A stretch of 64,000 nt of DNA from Aselliscus stoliczkanus. Taxonomy: Eukaryota; Chordata; Mammalia; Chiroptera; Hipposideridae. A program made the position numbers and the translations under genes. The notes under the pieces are model-generated. The model saw only the letters and a list, made by a program, of their open reading frames with translations. It ran no database searches and was not told where the DNA came from. Position 1 is the stretch's first letter; every line of letters starts with the position of its first letter. The DNA lies in NCBI GenBank assembly GCA_033961575.1, contig CM066735.1, positions 89,783,449-89,847,448 of the forward strand, given 5' to 3'. Below, one piece after another: positions 1 to 53,120 of the stretch.

Positions 1-1089
1 CTTTAGTTTTTTCTGAGATGCCATGAACTCAGTGGGAGACCTATTGTTAACATGTCTCAAAATCTTAGAAATGTAATAGATTATGACTTCTAAGGTAAAA
101 GGTGTGACTTTTTTCTACCTTCCAGTTATAAAAACTACTTTTTCATAAGTTAAATAATTTGGTAGATACCGGGGTAACACAACTCAAAGACACAAAAATA
201 TGTTCAAAGTGGTAGTTGAGTGAAGAACAGGAGGAAATTTTGCTGCCCTTTCAGGACTTCATCCATTCAATGTCACCCGACAAATAAAAATCTTACATGA
301 AGGTGCAAAATAATTGCTAACAAGCAAGATAAGTATTAGAAGTTGCAGAAATTGTTAATGATCGACACAGATAGGAAAAAAAAAAACACCTCAAAGAGTT
401 TTGCCAAAAAATATCTGAGAAAAGTCTACAGAGAAAATTAAGTTAATGGAAAAAGATCAAGCAAAAATAAAGGTGATTCTTAGGTATACTTTAGACACTG
501 CAGGATAAGGAGAGAAGTAATGAACTCAGGTATAGTGGGTACCCTTGGGTGATGCAGGAAAGCTAGAGATTCAGAAATATCTATATGACACTTTTCCAAG
601 GGTGGAAATGGGATCTGATGGAGTTGAGGTCTGTCTGGAGGCCCTGTAGCCAAGTTCTCCCTAGGTCTCTCAGAGTTTCAGGGGTAGACTTTTGGCATCA
701 GTCTATGCTCAAGACCATGGCTGGTCTACTCAACGTGTTTACAAAGAGGAAAATAGGATTTGGGTAACCAGACATTACTGTAATTTTTGTTTGTTTGCAG
801 TATACTTTTAGAGAAAAAAAGATAAATGATATGTGAGGTCTATTGATATAAAACAATAGAAAATTGCTCACTAGAAACTAAAGAGGAAAATCTAAACTAT
901 ACAGAGCCTATAGTGGAGAGGCTTTTTATCAACAGGAACTTGGAAATAGGTATCAATATAATGAGCAACATCAGAACAGTGATAAAACAGGGAAGAAAAA
1001 TTAGAAAATCAAGCCCAGTGAAAACCTTTGATCATTTAGAAATCTGGAATCTGTTGGGGGAAAAAAACAGATTAAAATAGCTCAAGCAG

Positions 1090-1175
1090 GTTGTCACTTT
1101 GAGGGGTAAAATGTATAACTATTGCACTGTGTTGTACACCTGAAACTAATTTAAAAAAAATAAAATATTAAAAAA
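1090..1175 (+). mobile_element. 5'-truncated L1 3' end with 16-bp TSD
   Basis: The segment carries gtacacctgaaactaat, a characteristic 3'-terminal motif of mammalian L1 elements, then an A-rich tail. The flanks repeat aaaatagctcaagcag at 1074-1089 and 1176-1191, so this is a very short (about 86 bp) L1 insertion made by target-primed reverse transcription. Confidence 0.85.
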
Positions 1176-1334
1176 AAAATAGCTCAAGCAGTTTTACACT
1201 GGTGGGATATATCATCCTGGTGGTACTGATGTGTTTATTACCCTGGAATGTATTGGATATCATGAAAAGATGCCTCATTTATCTGTAACAAGCTTTGATA
1301 AATGTAGGATTATTTTATAATATTTTGTTTACGT

Positions 1335-1475
1335 GGTAAGAAAGGGGGCACACTTATGATACATTGCTGCATAGAAGCCAGGATGCTAAAAACTTCGCTG
1401 TGCGGGAGGCAGCTCCCCACAACAAAGGCCCCAAATGCCAGTAAAGCCGAGGCTGAGAAACCCTTCTCTAATACG
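1335..1475 (+). mobile_element. MER5A-like hAT-Charlie DNA transposon remnant
   Basis: It matches the MER5A pattern: tagaagccaggatgctaaa, cccacaacaaaggcccc and gccgaggctgagaaaccct near the 3' end. It is old and diverged, and non-coding. The overlapping ORFs on both strands are shadows. Confidence 0.7.
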
Positions 1476-2976
1476 CAGAGTAAAAGAGACCGTATATGTT
1501 TTCCTTTGTGTTTCTCAGACATCTGTCATTCTCAAATGACCCGTGGTGATTAACTGTTTTGTTTTTAATTTCCAATCCTTGTGGACCTATAACTTTTGTA
1601 AAATACAATCAAAATTTCATGGAAGTATCAAATTGTTATAAAAATTACTGAATGCTCTCATTTTCTTTACTTCTCATGAATGGATAGCAAAGAGTTTGTA
1701 AATTTGTACCAATCTGTGGATGTTTCAAGTATTTGTCAGTTTTTGTCTCTGAATATACTATAGTAAACTTGTATAATTTTTGAAATTAAGGAAAAGAGGC
1801 TTTAAAAAGAAACATATAGTTGTTTTGACAATTGAGCAATAGGGAATTGCTTGATGGAAAACAAATGTGAAATTTGTTGAAACTTCCACAATTAAAAATC
1901 TTGTTTTTATATCATAGTATCTAGAGAACATGTATAGCTAGGACAAAGATGGTTAATCAATTGCTAACATTTGCCACTGCCCCCTACCCCACCCCCTGGC
2001 CCAGTTCCATACTCCAGGCAGATTGCCTCAAGCACTCTTTCCTATGAAACCCTGACACAGCCTCAGAATCCTTCTTAATATAGTACTGATGAAAGCCACC
2101 ACCATTTTAAGGATGTTGGTATCAGATATGAAATCTACTTAAATTATGTTCTGATGGTTTTTTAAGTATAATACTGCAATTATCTTGACCTTGTATTTTC
2201 TGGGTTTTTTTGTTGTTGTTTTTATGTATTTCTTTATTATTTTTTACACAGACTTTCTGATTTATCAGGGTTATTAAAAATCTTAAAGCTTTTCATGTGC
2301 TGGTGTCATCCCATGTATACTATTCAAAATCTTAATCATGGTAAAAGAAATTCATATCCTCATTTTATTTTATTACCATGTTTGTTGTGACAAAAATATA
2401 TCTTGAATTGAAGCAGAAGTTACAGCAAATACAATGATTGGTCTAGGGAAGAAAGAAAATCAAGTGACTATAAAAGTATACCTAGGTTCATGTTTGTCAG
2501 AGGTAAAGTCTTTGAGTAACTCCGACCCATTTTTAGATAGCTTTGTAGTTTCTTTTATTCATTCATTTCACAAATATTTATTAGTTACCATCTATGCATC
2601 AGGCAACATCCTTGATCATTCAGATCCTTCAGAGAAAAACAGGCAAAACTTTTTGCCCCCCTATCTGGAGCTGACATGGATTTTTTTTCTTAGCATCCTA
2701 AAAACTCATAAAGGTTTCTAGCTTTCACAGCATAGAATTAAAATGTCACATGGATTTCCTTATGGCGGCATTAATATTTTCAGCTGTGAAATTGAACAGT
2801 GAGGTTGTAGTAAATGTATACTAGGAAAGAATCACAAGATCAGGCTACTTTTCCAGACTGTGCTTCCTCTGGTTTTTCAAGGTAGGAATCTAACCTACCT
2901 TGGGGGAATATAGGCAGTATAAAATGTGAAAAGGAATGCAAAAATGTTGTGGAAAAATATAAATTGTTATATGTAA

Positions 2977-42529
<39,553 letters not shown>

Positions 42530-43040
42530 GAACCTGAACATTATAGAAAAGCTGGCAATAATCAAGGACTTAACCATGTTCTAAATTAGTCTGTTGGTTC
42601 AGCGCATGCTTTGTTGGCAATTTACTACCCTCTGCTAGCATATTTCTTTTGCTGGCTATCCATCATGTAACCCTCATGAAAATATATCTTTATACAATGG
42701 ACCACAATGAAACCTTGAATTAAAAGCTCCTTTCCATATGGGACTATAATTTGGAATAAAGTCTTATTGCCCCAATATGAGGTTTAAAAACTATAAATAA
42801 AGTTTTAAAAGTAAAATGAAGGTATTCATGATCAAATGCTATTCATGATTATGATAAAAACTTAGACTAATAATAGTCATTTAATATTTTCTGATCGGTC
42901 ATTAATTTCTTCATAAGTGATTAGATTTCCTAAGATTTTTAATTTTTAATAAATGTGAAACTGTAGAATCTCATAATGCATGAAAAATTTTATTGTAAAT
43001 ATGTAGGCATTTAAGAAATAAAACGAATTATTTTGATTTG
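42530..43040 (+). other. NGLY1: NGLY1 3' UTR (end approximate)
   Basis: The sequence after the stop is AT-rich and repeat-free. Candidate poly(A) signals AATAAA are at 42755-42760, 42796-42801, 42948-42953 and 43017-43022. The first two, about 230-270 bp after the stop, suit a short 3' UTR; the later two allow longer isoforms. The end cannot be fixed from sequence alone. Confidence 0.7.
42755..42801 (+). promoter_or_regulatory. Pair of poly(A) signals
   Basis: Two AATAAA hexamers lie 41 bp apart, the first in tggaataaagtc and the second in ataaataaagttt. They are the nearest signals after the NGLY1 stop and the likely main cleavage region. Confidence 0.7.
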
Positions 43041-44699
43041 TATCTTTTAATGATTACTTTGCCTAAGTAAAATTCTTTAATAAGTATGCTAAACATTGAA
43101 AATTGCTTGAATAGACAAGAGTTATGAAAACATTTAACATTGTATAAATTCAAAGATACATTACAAATACATAATATGTAGACACTTCAGAAAATGCTTT
43201 ACTTTTGAGTTTACTTTTGAATATTTTTATCTACCTCATTGAATAAAATATCTATCTTGACTTTGAAACCATGTAACTAAAGTATACAATATTTATATGC
43301 TATATGAAGTGTTTTTATATGTGTTCCATATAATCTCTTCAATTAAATTTACTGAATATTGTTCGTTTGCAAAAGCATGGTGATAGCATTGTGGAGGCAG
43401 TAGTGGTAAAGAAAATAACAGCCACTGTCCTCTAAATGCCTTTGTGATGTTCTGCAAAGTGAGTCCTCAAATCTTCATACAAGAAAAGGACATTCTCACT
43501 CTGTGCAACTCAGTAAAACATGTATATGCATTATAAAGTATGTGCTAAGATCCTGAAACTGGTTTAATATTTGTGTTTTGACTGTAGTCAAACTCAGTTA
43601 AACACTTTGTAAGCGGGCATAAAAAGCTATATGACGAGTTTACTCGTTTCCCTCAAAAAATGTGTTAAGGATCACTTTCTTGCTAAAAAGTTACCTGTCA
43701 AGAAAAGTAGTTTGTGCATCTAAAGTTACTAATATGTTTTAATACTAGAAAGTTTTATAGAATTCTCAGACTCTTCAGTTAGTTATAGCATCGTATAGTG
43801 GTCAAATACATAAAAGTGGAGAAACTTGACTCCTGCGTGTCTTGAGGTGTCTGATATTGGCACATGAATGTTCAGAATTTTTAGATGATCAAGTTAACCA
43901 ACTCTCTTAACCTTCATGAGAAAACTTGAAAGAGCAACAAGCAGTTTTACAAAGATGGTAATAAAAATGTGGGAATTCCACTGAATGTACTTTATCTGTG
44001 AAAAGGATGCGTTCTAATTCTTACTGTGGCTTTAAAGCAGAAAAATTATTAGAGTTCAGATATCTTTGTTTTTATTGCATTGAACTGTTGCAAAAAAAAA
44101 GGTAGTTGCACACTCCTTAAATACATTCCATAAGAGTTTCAACTCCAATACATGTTAATAGATAATTCTGTTACACAGCAAAGTTTGGAAATAGTACAGA
44201 AGGTATGGGACAAAACAATTCTCAATAATGTGTAAAGCTAAGTGGCAGAAAACTAGTAAGGCAAAAGTAACAGGAACAAAAGAGCTGTTAGTACAGACCT
44301 ACTCAGTAAACTAGCACTAATATTAGGATCCCCTTTTTATAGCCATCATTCAGGATCCTTTCATTAAAAGCAGTCTGTTGTGACTAGAGTGAATGTAAAG
44401 CACTGAAGAAAACTGCACCATGTTCTTGAAACATGGTGTGATTGATTAGCTTTCTACTGTCATTGCTCATTGTTCAACAAGACTTTATACCTTCATTTCA
44501 GATCCCATCATGATGAATTTTACAGGCAATCTGGTTTTTGTTGCAGTGTTTTGTTGTTGTTAAGTAAGCCCTTTGCTGAAAATCACATTCTCAAGATGAA
44601 CAAGAGACTACATCTGATGCTTTGATCGATTTACAAGGAAAAGAAGCGCCTTGGATTAGGGAGGGCTAGAAAACACTTTACCATGGACTTCTGGGATAA

Positions 44700-44790
44700 T
44701 TCAACCCAGACTCTTCACTTTTCACTGAGGAGACTCAGGGATGTTAAATGACCTGTCCAAACAATTTAATGGATTGGTGACATAGGCAAG
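44700..44790 (-). mobile_element. MIR fragment, antisense
   Basis: The core ttcactgaggagactcaggg and atgttaaatgacctgtccaa is antisense MIR. Confidence 0.6.
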
Positions 44791-45277
44791 ATTCACTTAT
44801 ACATCTCAGTCCTTCGCTTCCACCGAGTTGCAGGGTTACAGAATTAGAGACCTGTTGTGTGGGTTGCTGGTTTAGTAGGTGTCTCATGAATATGGATACT
44901 TTGATAGTAATGTTCTGTTTGAGGAGGTATTAAATTTGATATTTAGAACCAATGATTTCTTTATAGTTCAGCTTTTCTGGAGAATAAATTTGTTGTAATT
45001 TGACAATAGAATAGATATGGATGCTTTGGTGTTCGTGTAATAATTTTTAAAGGTTTCTTCCTCAACAATAAATTGTGTTTTGATTTTTATCGTCAGAGCA
45101 AATACACTTTTATAAACTAATAGCTCTGTTCCTGGTGGTATTCCTTCATTAAATACTCTTGGAGGAAGAATAAGGGTAAACCAATACAAGTCATGATTGG
45201 TTTTATTTCACTTAGCATGTATTCAGTCACACCTTTATACTGACCAAATCAGTGCTGTATTTCTGATAAGAGGTTTA

Positions 45278-45317
45278 GACTGTACCTAAACTAATAAGAC
45301 TGTACCTAAACTAATAA
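45278..45317. repeat. 20-bp perfect tandem duplication
   Basis: The unit gactgtacctaaactaataa occurs twice back to back. It is a local slippage or duplication event. Confidence 0.9.
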
Positions 45318-45324
45318 TGGCACC

Positions 45325-45475
45325 TTTTGAGTGTCTTAATAAGTGCCAATGACCAGTATCTCATTTGATCATAATGGCATTGTATCATAGATAGTGTATC
45401 TGATCTCCATTTTTGTAGGTGATGAAACTGAGAGGCTAAGTGATAGCCAGTATTTTACTGCCTGTATGTCTAACA
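45325..45475 (-). mobile_element. MIR fragment, antisense
   Basis: The phrase gatctccatttttgtaggtg followed by atgaaactgagaggctaagt is antisense MIR. Confidence 0.6.
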
Positions 45476-45779
45476 GCCATTCAAGTGAATTACACCACCA
45501 CAAGCGAAAACAGATTCAGAAGTTGAGACCTCCTCTCAATTTTGTAAAGACACTCTGAGTCAGATCAGCAAAATTGTAGCAGCAATGCAAAATCCATAAG
45601 TAAGCAAGAAAGGGCCTCTGAAGAGCAAAATAAATAGAAAGTCTAACCAGTAAATCCCATATTCTTTACTGTTAGAGAGTATTTGGGTTGTCACTTAAAG
45701 TCTGTTATTTACCAATTTTACATGTTTACATTATTAAAGCCGTTTTTGTTAAAAATTCAAACATTTTTAGAAGTAACTG

Positions 45780-46200
45780 CCAAAATTTTTACATGTGTCT
45801 TTCCAGAGCCTTACTGTAGATTTTTCATATTCATACATACACAAAATCAGTTTTAATATATCTTCCTTTTTATTTAAATGTAAGTGTATTTTCTTAGACA
45901 ACTTTCTATGGTCAGTCATAGATCTGCCACATTCTTTTTAACTGTTCCACACATAGTATCCCTTTATTTATCTATTCCCTTATTTACAGATATTTAGGTT
46001 TCCCCCCTTTTTTTTTGTTATTGCAAACACTGTAGTGAACACCGTTATACGTAATTATTTCATATAGAATACATGCAAAGATATATGCATTTTCATTCTT
46101 ACTGTCTACTCTCAAATCACCTAACAGGTACACCAATTTACACACCAGCAATAGTGCATCAGGGCACTCATTTCCTCCCATTCTTACCAAAACTAAATAT
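45780..46200 (-). mobile_element. L1 3' region, antisense, diverged
   Basis: Antisense LINE motifs: ttacagatatttaggtttcc, gcaaacactgtagtgaacac, aggtacaccaatttacacac and cagcaatagtgcatcagggc. Confidence 0.6.
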
Positions 46201-46204
46201 TGCA

Positions 46205-46620
46205 GTTGAGGTAGCCAGCCTCCAATGATCCTCCTCTCCTGGCTTTGAGTTGTGCCTTCCACACTAAATTTGAGCCGGCCTGTGTGAAAGTGACCATATA
46301 TATTCCTGAGATGTGGTCATAAAAATCCTTGCTTGCTTGGACTGCTTGCTCTGGAGAAAGTCATTTTCCATGACATGAGGTCTCAAGCAGGTGTGTGGAG
46401 AAGAACCGAGGGCCCCCTCCAACCTCCATCACCAACTTGCCAGCCATAGAAATGGATCCCTCAGCCCCAGTCATGCCCTGAATAACTAGTTTCATGAGAA
46501 TGGCACACCCCAAGTTGGAACTGCACAGCCAAACCACTACCGAATTCCTAATGCACAGAAATCATGAGGCATAACAATTTTTAAGACACTTTTGGATTTG
46601 TTGATGCAGCATTAGATTAT
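46205..46620 (+). mobile_element. MaLR-type LTR (MLT1-like)
   Basis: Features of an old solo LTR: ccttgcttgcttggactgct, gaagaaccgagggccccctc, and an end of aatcatgaggcataacaatt then gttgatgcagc. No internal retroviral region accompanies it. Subfamily uncertain. Confidence 0.55.
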
Positions 46621-46810
46621 GGTTATGAGCTGGATGTTTGCATCCCTCCAAACTTCCTATATTAAAATCCTAACCCCAATGTGATGCAATGAGGAGGCGG
46701 AGCCTTGGAGAGATAATTGGTCATGAAGGTGGAGCCCCATGTATGGAATTCTCATGCCCTTACAAGAAGAGACACGAATGATTAGAACTTGTCTTGAGGT
46801 CTCTTTTGTT
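46621..46810 (+). mobile_element. MaLR-type LTR fragment (MST-like), sense
   Basis: The 5' portion of a MaLR LTR: gagctggatgtttgcatccc, aaaatcctaaccccaatgtg, gaggaggcggagccttggag and cccttacaagaagagacacg. Truncated at the 3' side; non-coding. Confidence 0.75.
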
Positions 46811-47329
46811 AAAGAATTATCTGTCTTCTGAATTATATCACATTGTTCATCTTGGTTTCCTTTGCGTGTTACTGGTTTTCCTTAAATGTCTGATATTTTA
46901 TCACTAAGGACTAAGCTGATAACAGCGGGCCTGGATTTTCTCACTCATTGTTGGGTATTTCCTCACCAGCTCCCTCTTGGTTGGGAGGACTGATTGCAGA
47001 ACAGTGTAAGCGGTGGGCATGGCAGGCGGACAGTGAGCTTCACCATAAGGTTCCTGGGCGTCAAGCGGCCAGATGAGCTGGCACCTCTCACACCCCAGGC
47101 CTCCCTGCTTAGTATTCATTTAGATTTGTTTGTCAGGGATTTTCTTTTTTTTTTTTCCTCTTTATGATCATTCTAAATTTTTTTCTTAGATAAAACATTT
47201 ACAAAATTCCAAAATCAAAACTATAATAAGGTGGAAGCACTGAAGCCTTGCTTCTATCTGTGTTCTCTTTTCCCTATTCTTTCACACACCCCACCTTCAT
47301 GGGTAAACCCCTTATTAATTTTCAAAATT

Positions 47330-47560
47330 TTTTTTTCAGAATACAAGTACATTTTCTCCCCCTTTACATCATTATAGAAACTATGCTATCCTACAGACAC
47401 TTTTTCACTTTCCCTTTGTTTTGTTTACTTAATGCATCATGGAGCTAAGTCTGTATCAGTATTTTAAAAGGTTCATGTTTTTTGCAAGTGCATAGCATTC
47501 CTTTGAGTGCATAATAGTTCACATTTTGGGCTGTCTCCAATCTGGATTTCAGCTTACATT
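47330..47560 (-). mobile_element. LINE 3' remnant, antisense
   Basis: The phrases cttaatgcatcatggagcta, gcaagtgcatagcattcctt and gtgcataatagttcacattt resemble antisense L1 3' UTR sequence. Family uncertain. Confidence 0.5.
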
Positions 47561-48063
47561 GCAAAGTTGGATGATGTGACAATGGTATATTCATAATGGC
47601 AGCAGTTGGTTGGGCCAGACTAGTAGCTAGTAGCTATGCCCCTTTAAGACAGGAACAGTATTCCCCATTATGGGATTATGGGGACCATAAACCCCCAGTC
47701 CCCAGCTCCAATGCTTAAGCCTAGTGTAAGTCACCATTTACTGTAATACTTGCATTGCTGTTCTTAGAGAAATATTCATGTCTACCAAGATTGTAAAATC
47801 AAAGATAGACTAAATGGGTTGTATGGTTTTATTTACTTATTTATTTTTATCTATAGTCACAGTACTCATAAAAGTTATCCTACTGTACCTGTTGGAGTTT
47901 ATGACTGCCCTAAAGGAATGTACTATTTGTGCATGTTTCAGTCAAGTTTAAAGTAATTGCTTTATGTTACAAGTTGCTTAAAGCAAGATAATTTGATATG
48001 TTGAATAACTTGATGGAAGGAGGTTGTCTGAATTTTCAGGAACTTAGAATCCATCAGTCACTT

Positions 48064-48180
48064 GGGCCGGCCGAGTGGCGCGGTGGTTAAGCGCTGGCTT
48101 CGGAAGCCAGCGGCCCTGGTTTGGGTCCCACATATGAGGGCCAGTGACACTGCCCTCAAAAAAAAAAAAAAAAAAAAAAA
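48064..48180 (+). mobile_element. tRNA-derived SINE (family A), near-consensus
   Basis: A clean copy: gggccggccgagtggcgcgg, tggttaagcgctggcttcgg, gaagccagcggccctggttt, gtgacactgccctc and an A tail of about 24. The duplication agaatccatcagtcactt (48046-48063) differs by one base from the right copy (48181-48198). Confidence 0.96.
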
Positions 48181-48699
48181 AGAATCCATCAGTAACTTAA
48201 GATTGTAGGAATTATTTTTATTATCAAATACAAAATGTAAGAGATTTAATTTTTAAACCTTGTATAATTTGTATGTTTCCCCAACTTCTTTCAATTTTCT
48301 CGGAGGCAAATATACTCAGTTCTTTCTTATAGTCATCTTTGGATCCCTATTACAAATGCTTCTCAGAATGCTTTGTAAATATCACCATTGCATTTTATGA
48401 TAGTAGCTCTGCAGTGACTAGAGCACTCTCACAATTTAAAAAGATTGTCTTATTATCTGTAGGGTCTTTTACCAGATTTCCCCTATTACTTGTTAATACT
48501 TTATTTTAAAAATTAAAAGATTAATACAAAGAATGGTATGAGAAGTACAAAGAATGATATGACAAAAGCCAGTGTACTCTCCACTCAAAAGTGAAATATA
48601 TACACTTACATACATTTATATACTAAATATATATAATAATATTGATTCATATAGTTTTAAATATACATAAATAGTACTATAAATAGTACATAATGTTCT

Positions 48700-49240
48700 A
48701 CCATTATCTTTTTCAGTTATTTTCTATGTCCATATTGATACAGACTTTAATTATCCTAACTGCTGCATAGATTTTGCATCATTTGACAGTAACCATAATT
48801 CTCCTTACTGATCTAATAGATACGTGCTTATTCTCAGTGCTTGTTACAAGTACTGAATTATTACTACCACAACCAGTGCTATCTGGTACCTCCTGTGGAG
48901 AAGTGCAATTTCTCTAGGACATATTCCTAGAAAGGCAATTGCTGAGTCGTAGGCTGTGTACTTTTTCAAATGTATTGCCAAGTGTTCACCAAGAAGTTTA
49001 GTGCCATCTTACAGTGTCATTTGACAGTTTGCTCAAATTCCTGCTTCTCTACATCCAGGCCTACACAAAGTATCACTAAACCTTAGAAGTTTTTGCTATT
49101 TTTGATCTGAGTGACATAGTATTTTTGTTGCTTTATTTTGTATTTTCCTCATTACTGATGAGTTTGAGTATCGTATCATAGTTAGTAATCATTTGGGTTC
49201 CCTATTCTGTGACTGCCTATTCGGATATTTTCCCCCCCCT
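48700..49240 (-). mobile_element. L1 3' region, antisense
   Basis: Antisense LINE landmarks: ctaactgctgcatagatttt, gacatattcctagaaaggca, attgctgagtcgtaggctgt, tcaaatgtattgccaagtgt and ttactgatgagtttgagtat. Confidence 0.75.
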
Positions 49241-50699
49241 TCTCCATTGGGTTTTTTGTCCTTTTCTTGCTGATTTTTAGGTCATGTATTTGGGACAGCA
49301 ATTATTAGCCGGTTAAATATTTCTCTATATATGTGATTTATCTTTTAAGTATGTGGGTGATCCTTTGTCAGACAGAAACAACACAACAGAAAACCATCTC
49401 CTTTACAAGATCTATTTAGGAATATAACAACTGTTGACTTATGAGCCCTAAAGCCAATCTTACTAGGAAAAGGGCTTTGTGGGAAGAAAAGGGGCAAAGC
49501 AGTATCTGGTGGCAATAAAGAATGGTGTGTTAAATTCCTGGTGCTCTTGAAATAGAACACTGAATAAAATTCCATGTGTGATGGCAGCATGCTTATAGTT
49601 TGGAGAAATTTCAGCTTAGAGAGAAAATAAGTGCTTGAAAATGAAGGCATTCTCATGCCGAATTCTTTGGTGGAAAGAAAGACTGTCGTCTGAAATGTTA
49701 TGTCCTCCCTTGCAGATGTAAAAGACTAAAAAAAGCAAAGAGCCTTTGATCTTCACTTAATAAATATGGAACCATCAAAGCTCTGGTACTGCTTGTAAAC
49801 TTAAATTTGAAACAGATTAAATGCTAACGGAGAATGATGGCAGGAGAACTTTGTAATATGAATTACGAGGTAGTTGAATTTCCAAAAAAAATTCATGGTT
49901 GAAAAAATGAGTGCTGTAACTTCACTTGAATTCAAATCATCTCACAGGATCAGGAGTGTGAGCCCTGAATGGTCATGCAATCAAGTCACACGTCTTTGCC
50001 ACTGAGGAAAAACATGGTATTTTTTATTAATAAAATACTCTTATCCTGGAAATGCCAAATAGCACTACAGTTTCCCCAAAAGATATGGTTCAAACCTAAA
50101 TACCATATTTTTCTGATCCAGATGTATGGGAATGTGTATCTACACCAACGTGTCACAAGGTTCTTGTTCTGCCTGAACTGCCAGCCAAGGGCTGGGGTGC
50201 TTCACCCCTGTTCTCCTTCCCCTGCTCTGTAGAATACTTCACATCAGCCCCTGGATGCATGCAGGTGCTGCACGAATGCCTGCTAACAAACATGCATGCA
50301 TATTAAATACTTACTACTATGAAAACATTCAGTGGAAGAATAGAAAGAGTCTACACTTCATTGCTCAGACTACTCTCCACATCATAAATCATGATCTTTC
50401 TTGGAAACTTTTTTCATTTTGCTTTGTGAGTACAAGTTAATTATTTTTCTTCGTTTGAATGCAGTGTTGTGTTTAAGCCTCATTTTCTGATAAAACTATA
50501 ATTTTGACTTCACTCAGTGTAGAAGAAATTGCATACAGATGAAATTATACTTTAATTTATGAAATAATTTCTACTTTACTTGTGAGTGTACTACAATGGG
50601 GATACATAAATAGAAACAGAAAGAAAAGAAATTACAAGCTGTGTATTTAATATTTCTGGTATTTCCCTTTTGTAATGGTAATAACCTCAGCGCATAGAA

Positions 50700-50880
50700 C
50701 CGTTCAGGCAGCGTTCTCCAGAGTGAGGGCTGTATTATACCATCAGGGCTTCACTTAAAATGCAGATTCCTGGGCTCTATGAAGGAGATTTTAAATCAAA
50801 ATTCTTAGGTTGAGGCTAGGGAATTTGGTTTATTAACAAGTCCCTGATTCTTAAATGGAGAAACACTTAAGAACTACTGT
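50700..50880. mobile_element. hAT-Charlie (MER5/MER20-like) element
   Basis: Typical phrases: gcttcacttaaaatgcagat, tcctgggctctatgaaggag, aatttggtttattaacaagt and aacacttaagaactactgt. Confidence 0.65.
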
Positions 50881-50894
50881 CCTAACCTAATGCT

Positions 50895-50990
50895 CCCATT
50901 CTTATGATGAAGAAATTGAAATTCAGAGAGGTTAAAATATTGGCCCCAGGTCACACCTCAACTTAGCAATCCCTTGCCCAGTGCCTAGTA
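50895..50990 (-). mobile_element. MIR fragment, antisense
   Basis: atgaagaaattgaaattcag, agaggttaaaatattggccc and aggtcacacc form antisense MIR. Confidence 0.7.
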
Positions 50991-52043
50991 TTTGGAAGCA
51001 TCTACTATTGCTAAACTGTCTCATTGTCATTTTTACCGAGATTTGACTAATGTGGGGTTGTTTTATTTTGTTGTTTCCCCCTTGCACCATTATGTTTTAG
51101 CTGCTATTTCTTGAATTGAATGGAAAAAATCTGATGTTTTTCTGATTCTCTTATCTCAACTCCTAGAGCAGACCAAGGTTACCTCCAGAGGGAGAGAGTG
51201 AGAAAGGAAAGGGAAAGAATTAAAAATGGTGTTTTAGATTAACAGAGCCCATTTCTTTGCATCCCATTTCACTTTGAACCCACTACAGATTCTTTTACCT
51301 CTCTTGTCAGCTGAAAACACGAGACGACAAGTCCCTTAATGCAAGGAACTACGTCCCATTCTTGTTGGTTGCCTCTTCCATAACTAGCACAGAACCCAGA
51401 AGAGGCAACAAAGCATAAGCAGATAAACTACAGAATAAAAGGAACCCAAAGTGTGTTTGCTGCCTCTCCGGGGAACTGCTACTGTTTGGGGATATATTTA
51501 GCAGTTTTGTCCTGGACCATTCTAAAAAGTTTTGCACCCACTGTGTTATGGATTCTTGTATAAACTTGGGAAATGTCATTGGAGATCTGCTTCTCAACTC
51601 TTCTTGATATTTCTCTTTAGGCAGTAGTCTCAAATAAATGGCTATCTTTTCATTCTCCCTTGGTCACTGAAACTTGCTCTCTCAACCTGCTTTCTGGTTC
51701 CTTTTTTGACTGGATCTATCAGCATAGTCCAAATTGACTTTCTTTTACCCTAATTAGTTAAGTAAGTGCTCATCTTTAAAAATGATATTAATAGTATCTA
51801 AAATCTATGGTTGAATTAATCACTGGTATGTACCACATCTTTCTTAAAACTTTTCTTCTTTTTTTTTTTTTTTTTTGGTCATGGTTGACTCCTTATCCAT
51901 CTTTCAGTTCTCCTTTGCAAAAGAGATCCATTAATTTCCCTATTTCTCTTATACGACTGAACATATCTCATAGTTTCACTCATCAACCCAGACATAGATG
52001 AGTCCCACAGTTGGCTTTATCCTGACATCTCAAAGATGTTTGT

Positions 52044-52117
52044 GTCCCATGTCGGCAGCCATACAAGTCTCTGTGTAGATGTCCCGTGTCTCCAGCCATA
52101 CAAGTTTCTATGCAGAT
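52044..52117. repeat. 37-bp tandem duplication
   Basis: Two adjacent 37-bp units share agccatacaagt and the ending agatgtccc. They differ at about six positions. Confidence 0.85.
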
Positions 52118-52214
52118 GTCCCATTGCCATTCTCAATCGCAGCCCAGTCTCCATGATAGCCACCTTCCTGTTAAAAACTGTGTATGAGCCATCTTGATGT
52201 TCATGACAGTTAAT

Positions 52215-52350
52215 TCAGTCATTTAATAAATATCATTGACATATCCTACTCTGTGTTACGAGTTGTTTTAGGTATGGGAAATACAGACAGCAACAAATAA
52301 AGTAGACAACACTCCTTGGTCTCATGGAATTTATATTGTAGAGAGGAAAA
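52215..52350. repeat. Ancient interspersed repeat (unassigned family)
   Basis: catttaataaatatcattga, tttaggtatgggaaatacag and tctcatggaatttatattgt fit the old family seen in the introns. Confidence 0.45.
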
Positions 52351-52929
52351 TGGATTTTACATAAGATAGACACACACATATTTAGATAGTGATAAATTCC
52401 AAAGAAAAAGATACTTGATTGTTATTTTGCCAAGACCCTAAATTAGGCTGATGAACCAGTAGTGGCTTGTTTAGCTAACGCCCAGCCTATGAGTGAAATG
52501 ACTGGCCATTTGATGTGGCTTTATTGTCTGCACTCACTTCTACCTGACAGATGACAGTTACAAAGAGGACACACTACCATCCATTACCATCTCTTGCGGT
52601 AAGCACTGAATAACTTAGAAAGGCTGTGGATTTTGCACAGTTTTTTTCTGTCATGCTGGTTGCCCATACATACGTGTCCTCAGGACAAACCCAATGCACC
52701 TTTTCTCCATACAACATGCTTCACTCTCCCACCTGTTGTGTTCATGATGTTCATTGTGGCCCCACCTGTTGAAGAACCAGCTATTGGCTTAGTGGTGTTG
52801 AACCAACATTGTTTAGGAGGAATACTGCTGTGAAACTCAGTGCTTTGGTACCTTTTAGATGCATTTCTCCACCTTGACCTGGACCAAATTTGCTTCCTTG
52901 CTTTGGTTTCGCTAATATCTTGTCAACTC

Positions 52930-53120
52930 TAGTGCAGCCCCTTTATTAAATAGTTGTATAGCTTTATGTAAGCTCCTTCTGAGTCTGTGTTATTGTACAT
53001 GGGATAATAATTCCAACTTTTCAAGAATGTAGTGAGAATTAGAGATATTTCATATAAGGCATTAGCATGACACCTGAAATATAGTAAGACTTGATGCATG
53101 GTACTGGTTATTATGGTTGA
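52930..53120 (+). mobile_element. MIR SINE remnant
   Basis: MIR order: gagtctgtgttattgtacat, gggataataattccaacttt, gtagtgagaattagagatat and gacacctgaaatatagtaag. Confidence 0.65.

Noticed and set aside
46205..46810. Endogenous retrovirus with coding genes
   Set aside because: Only MaLR-type LTR sequence is present here and at 58482-58800. No gag, pol or env-like sequence lies between or beside them.
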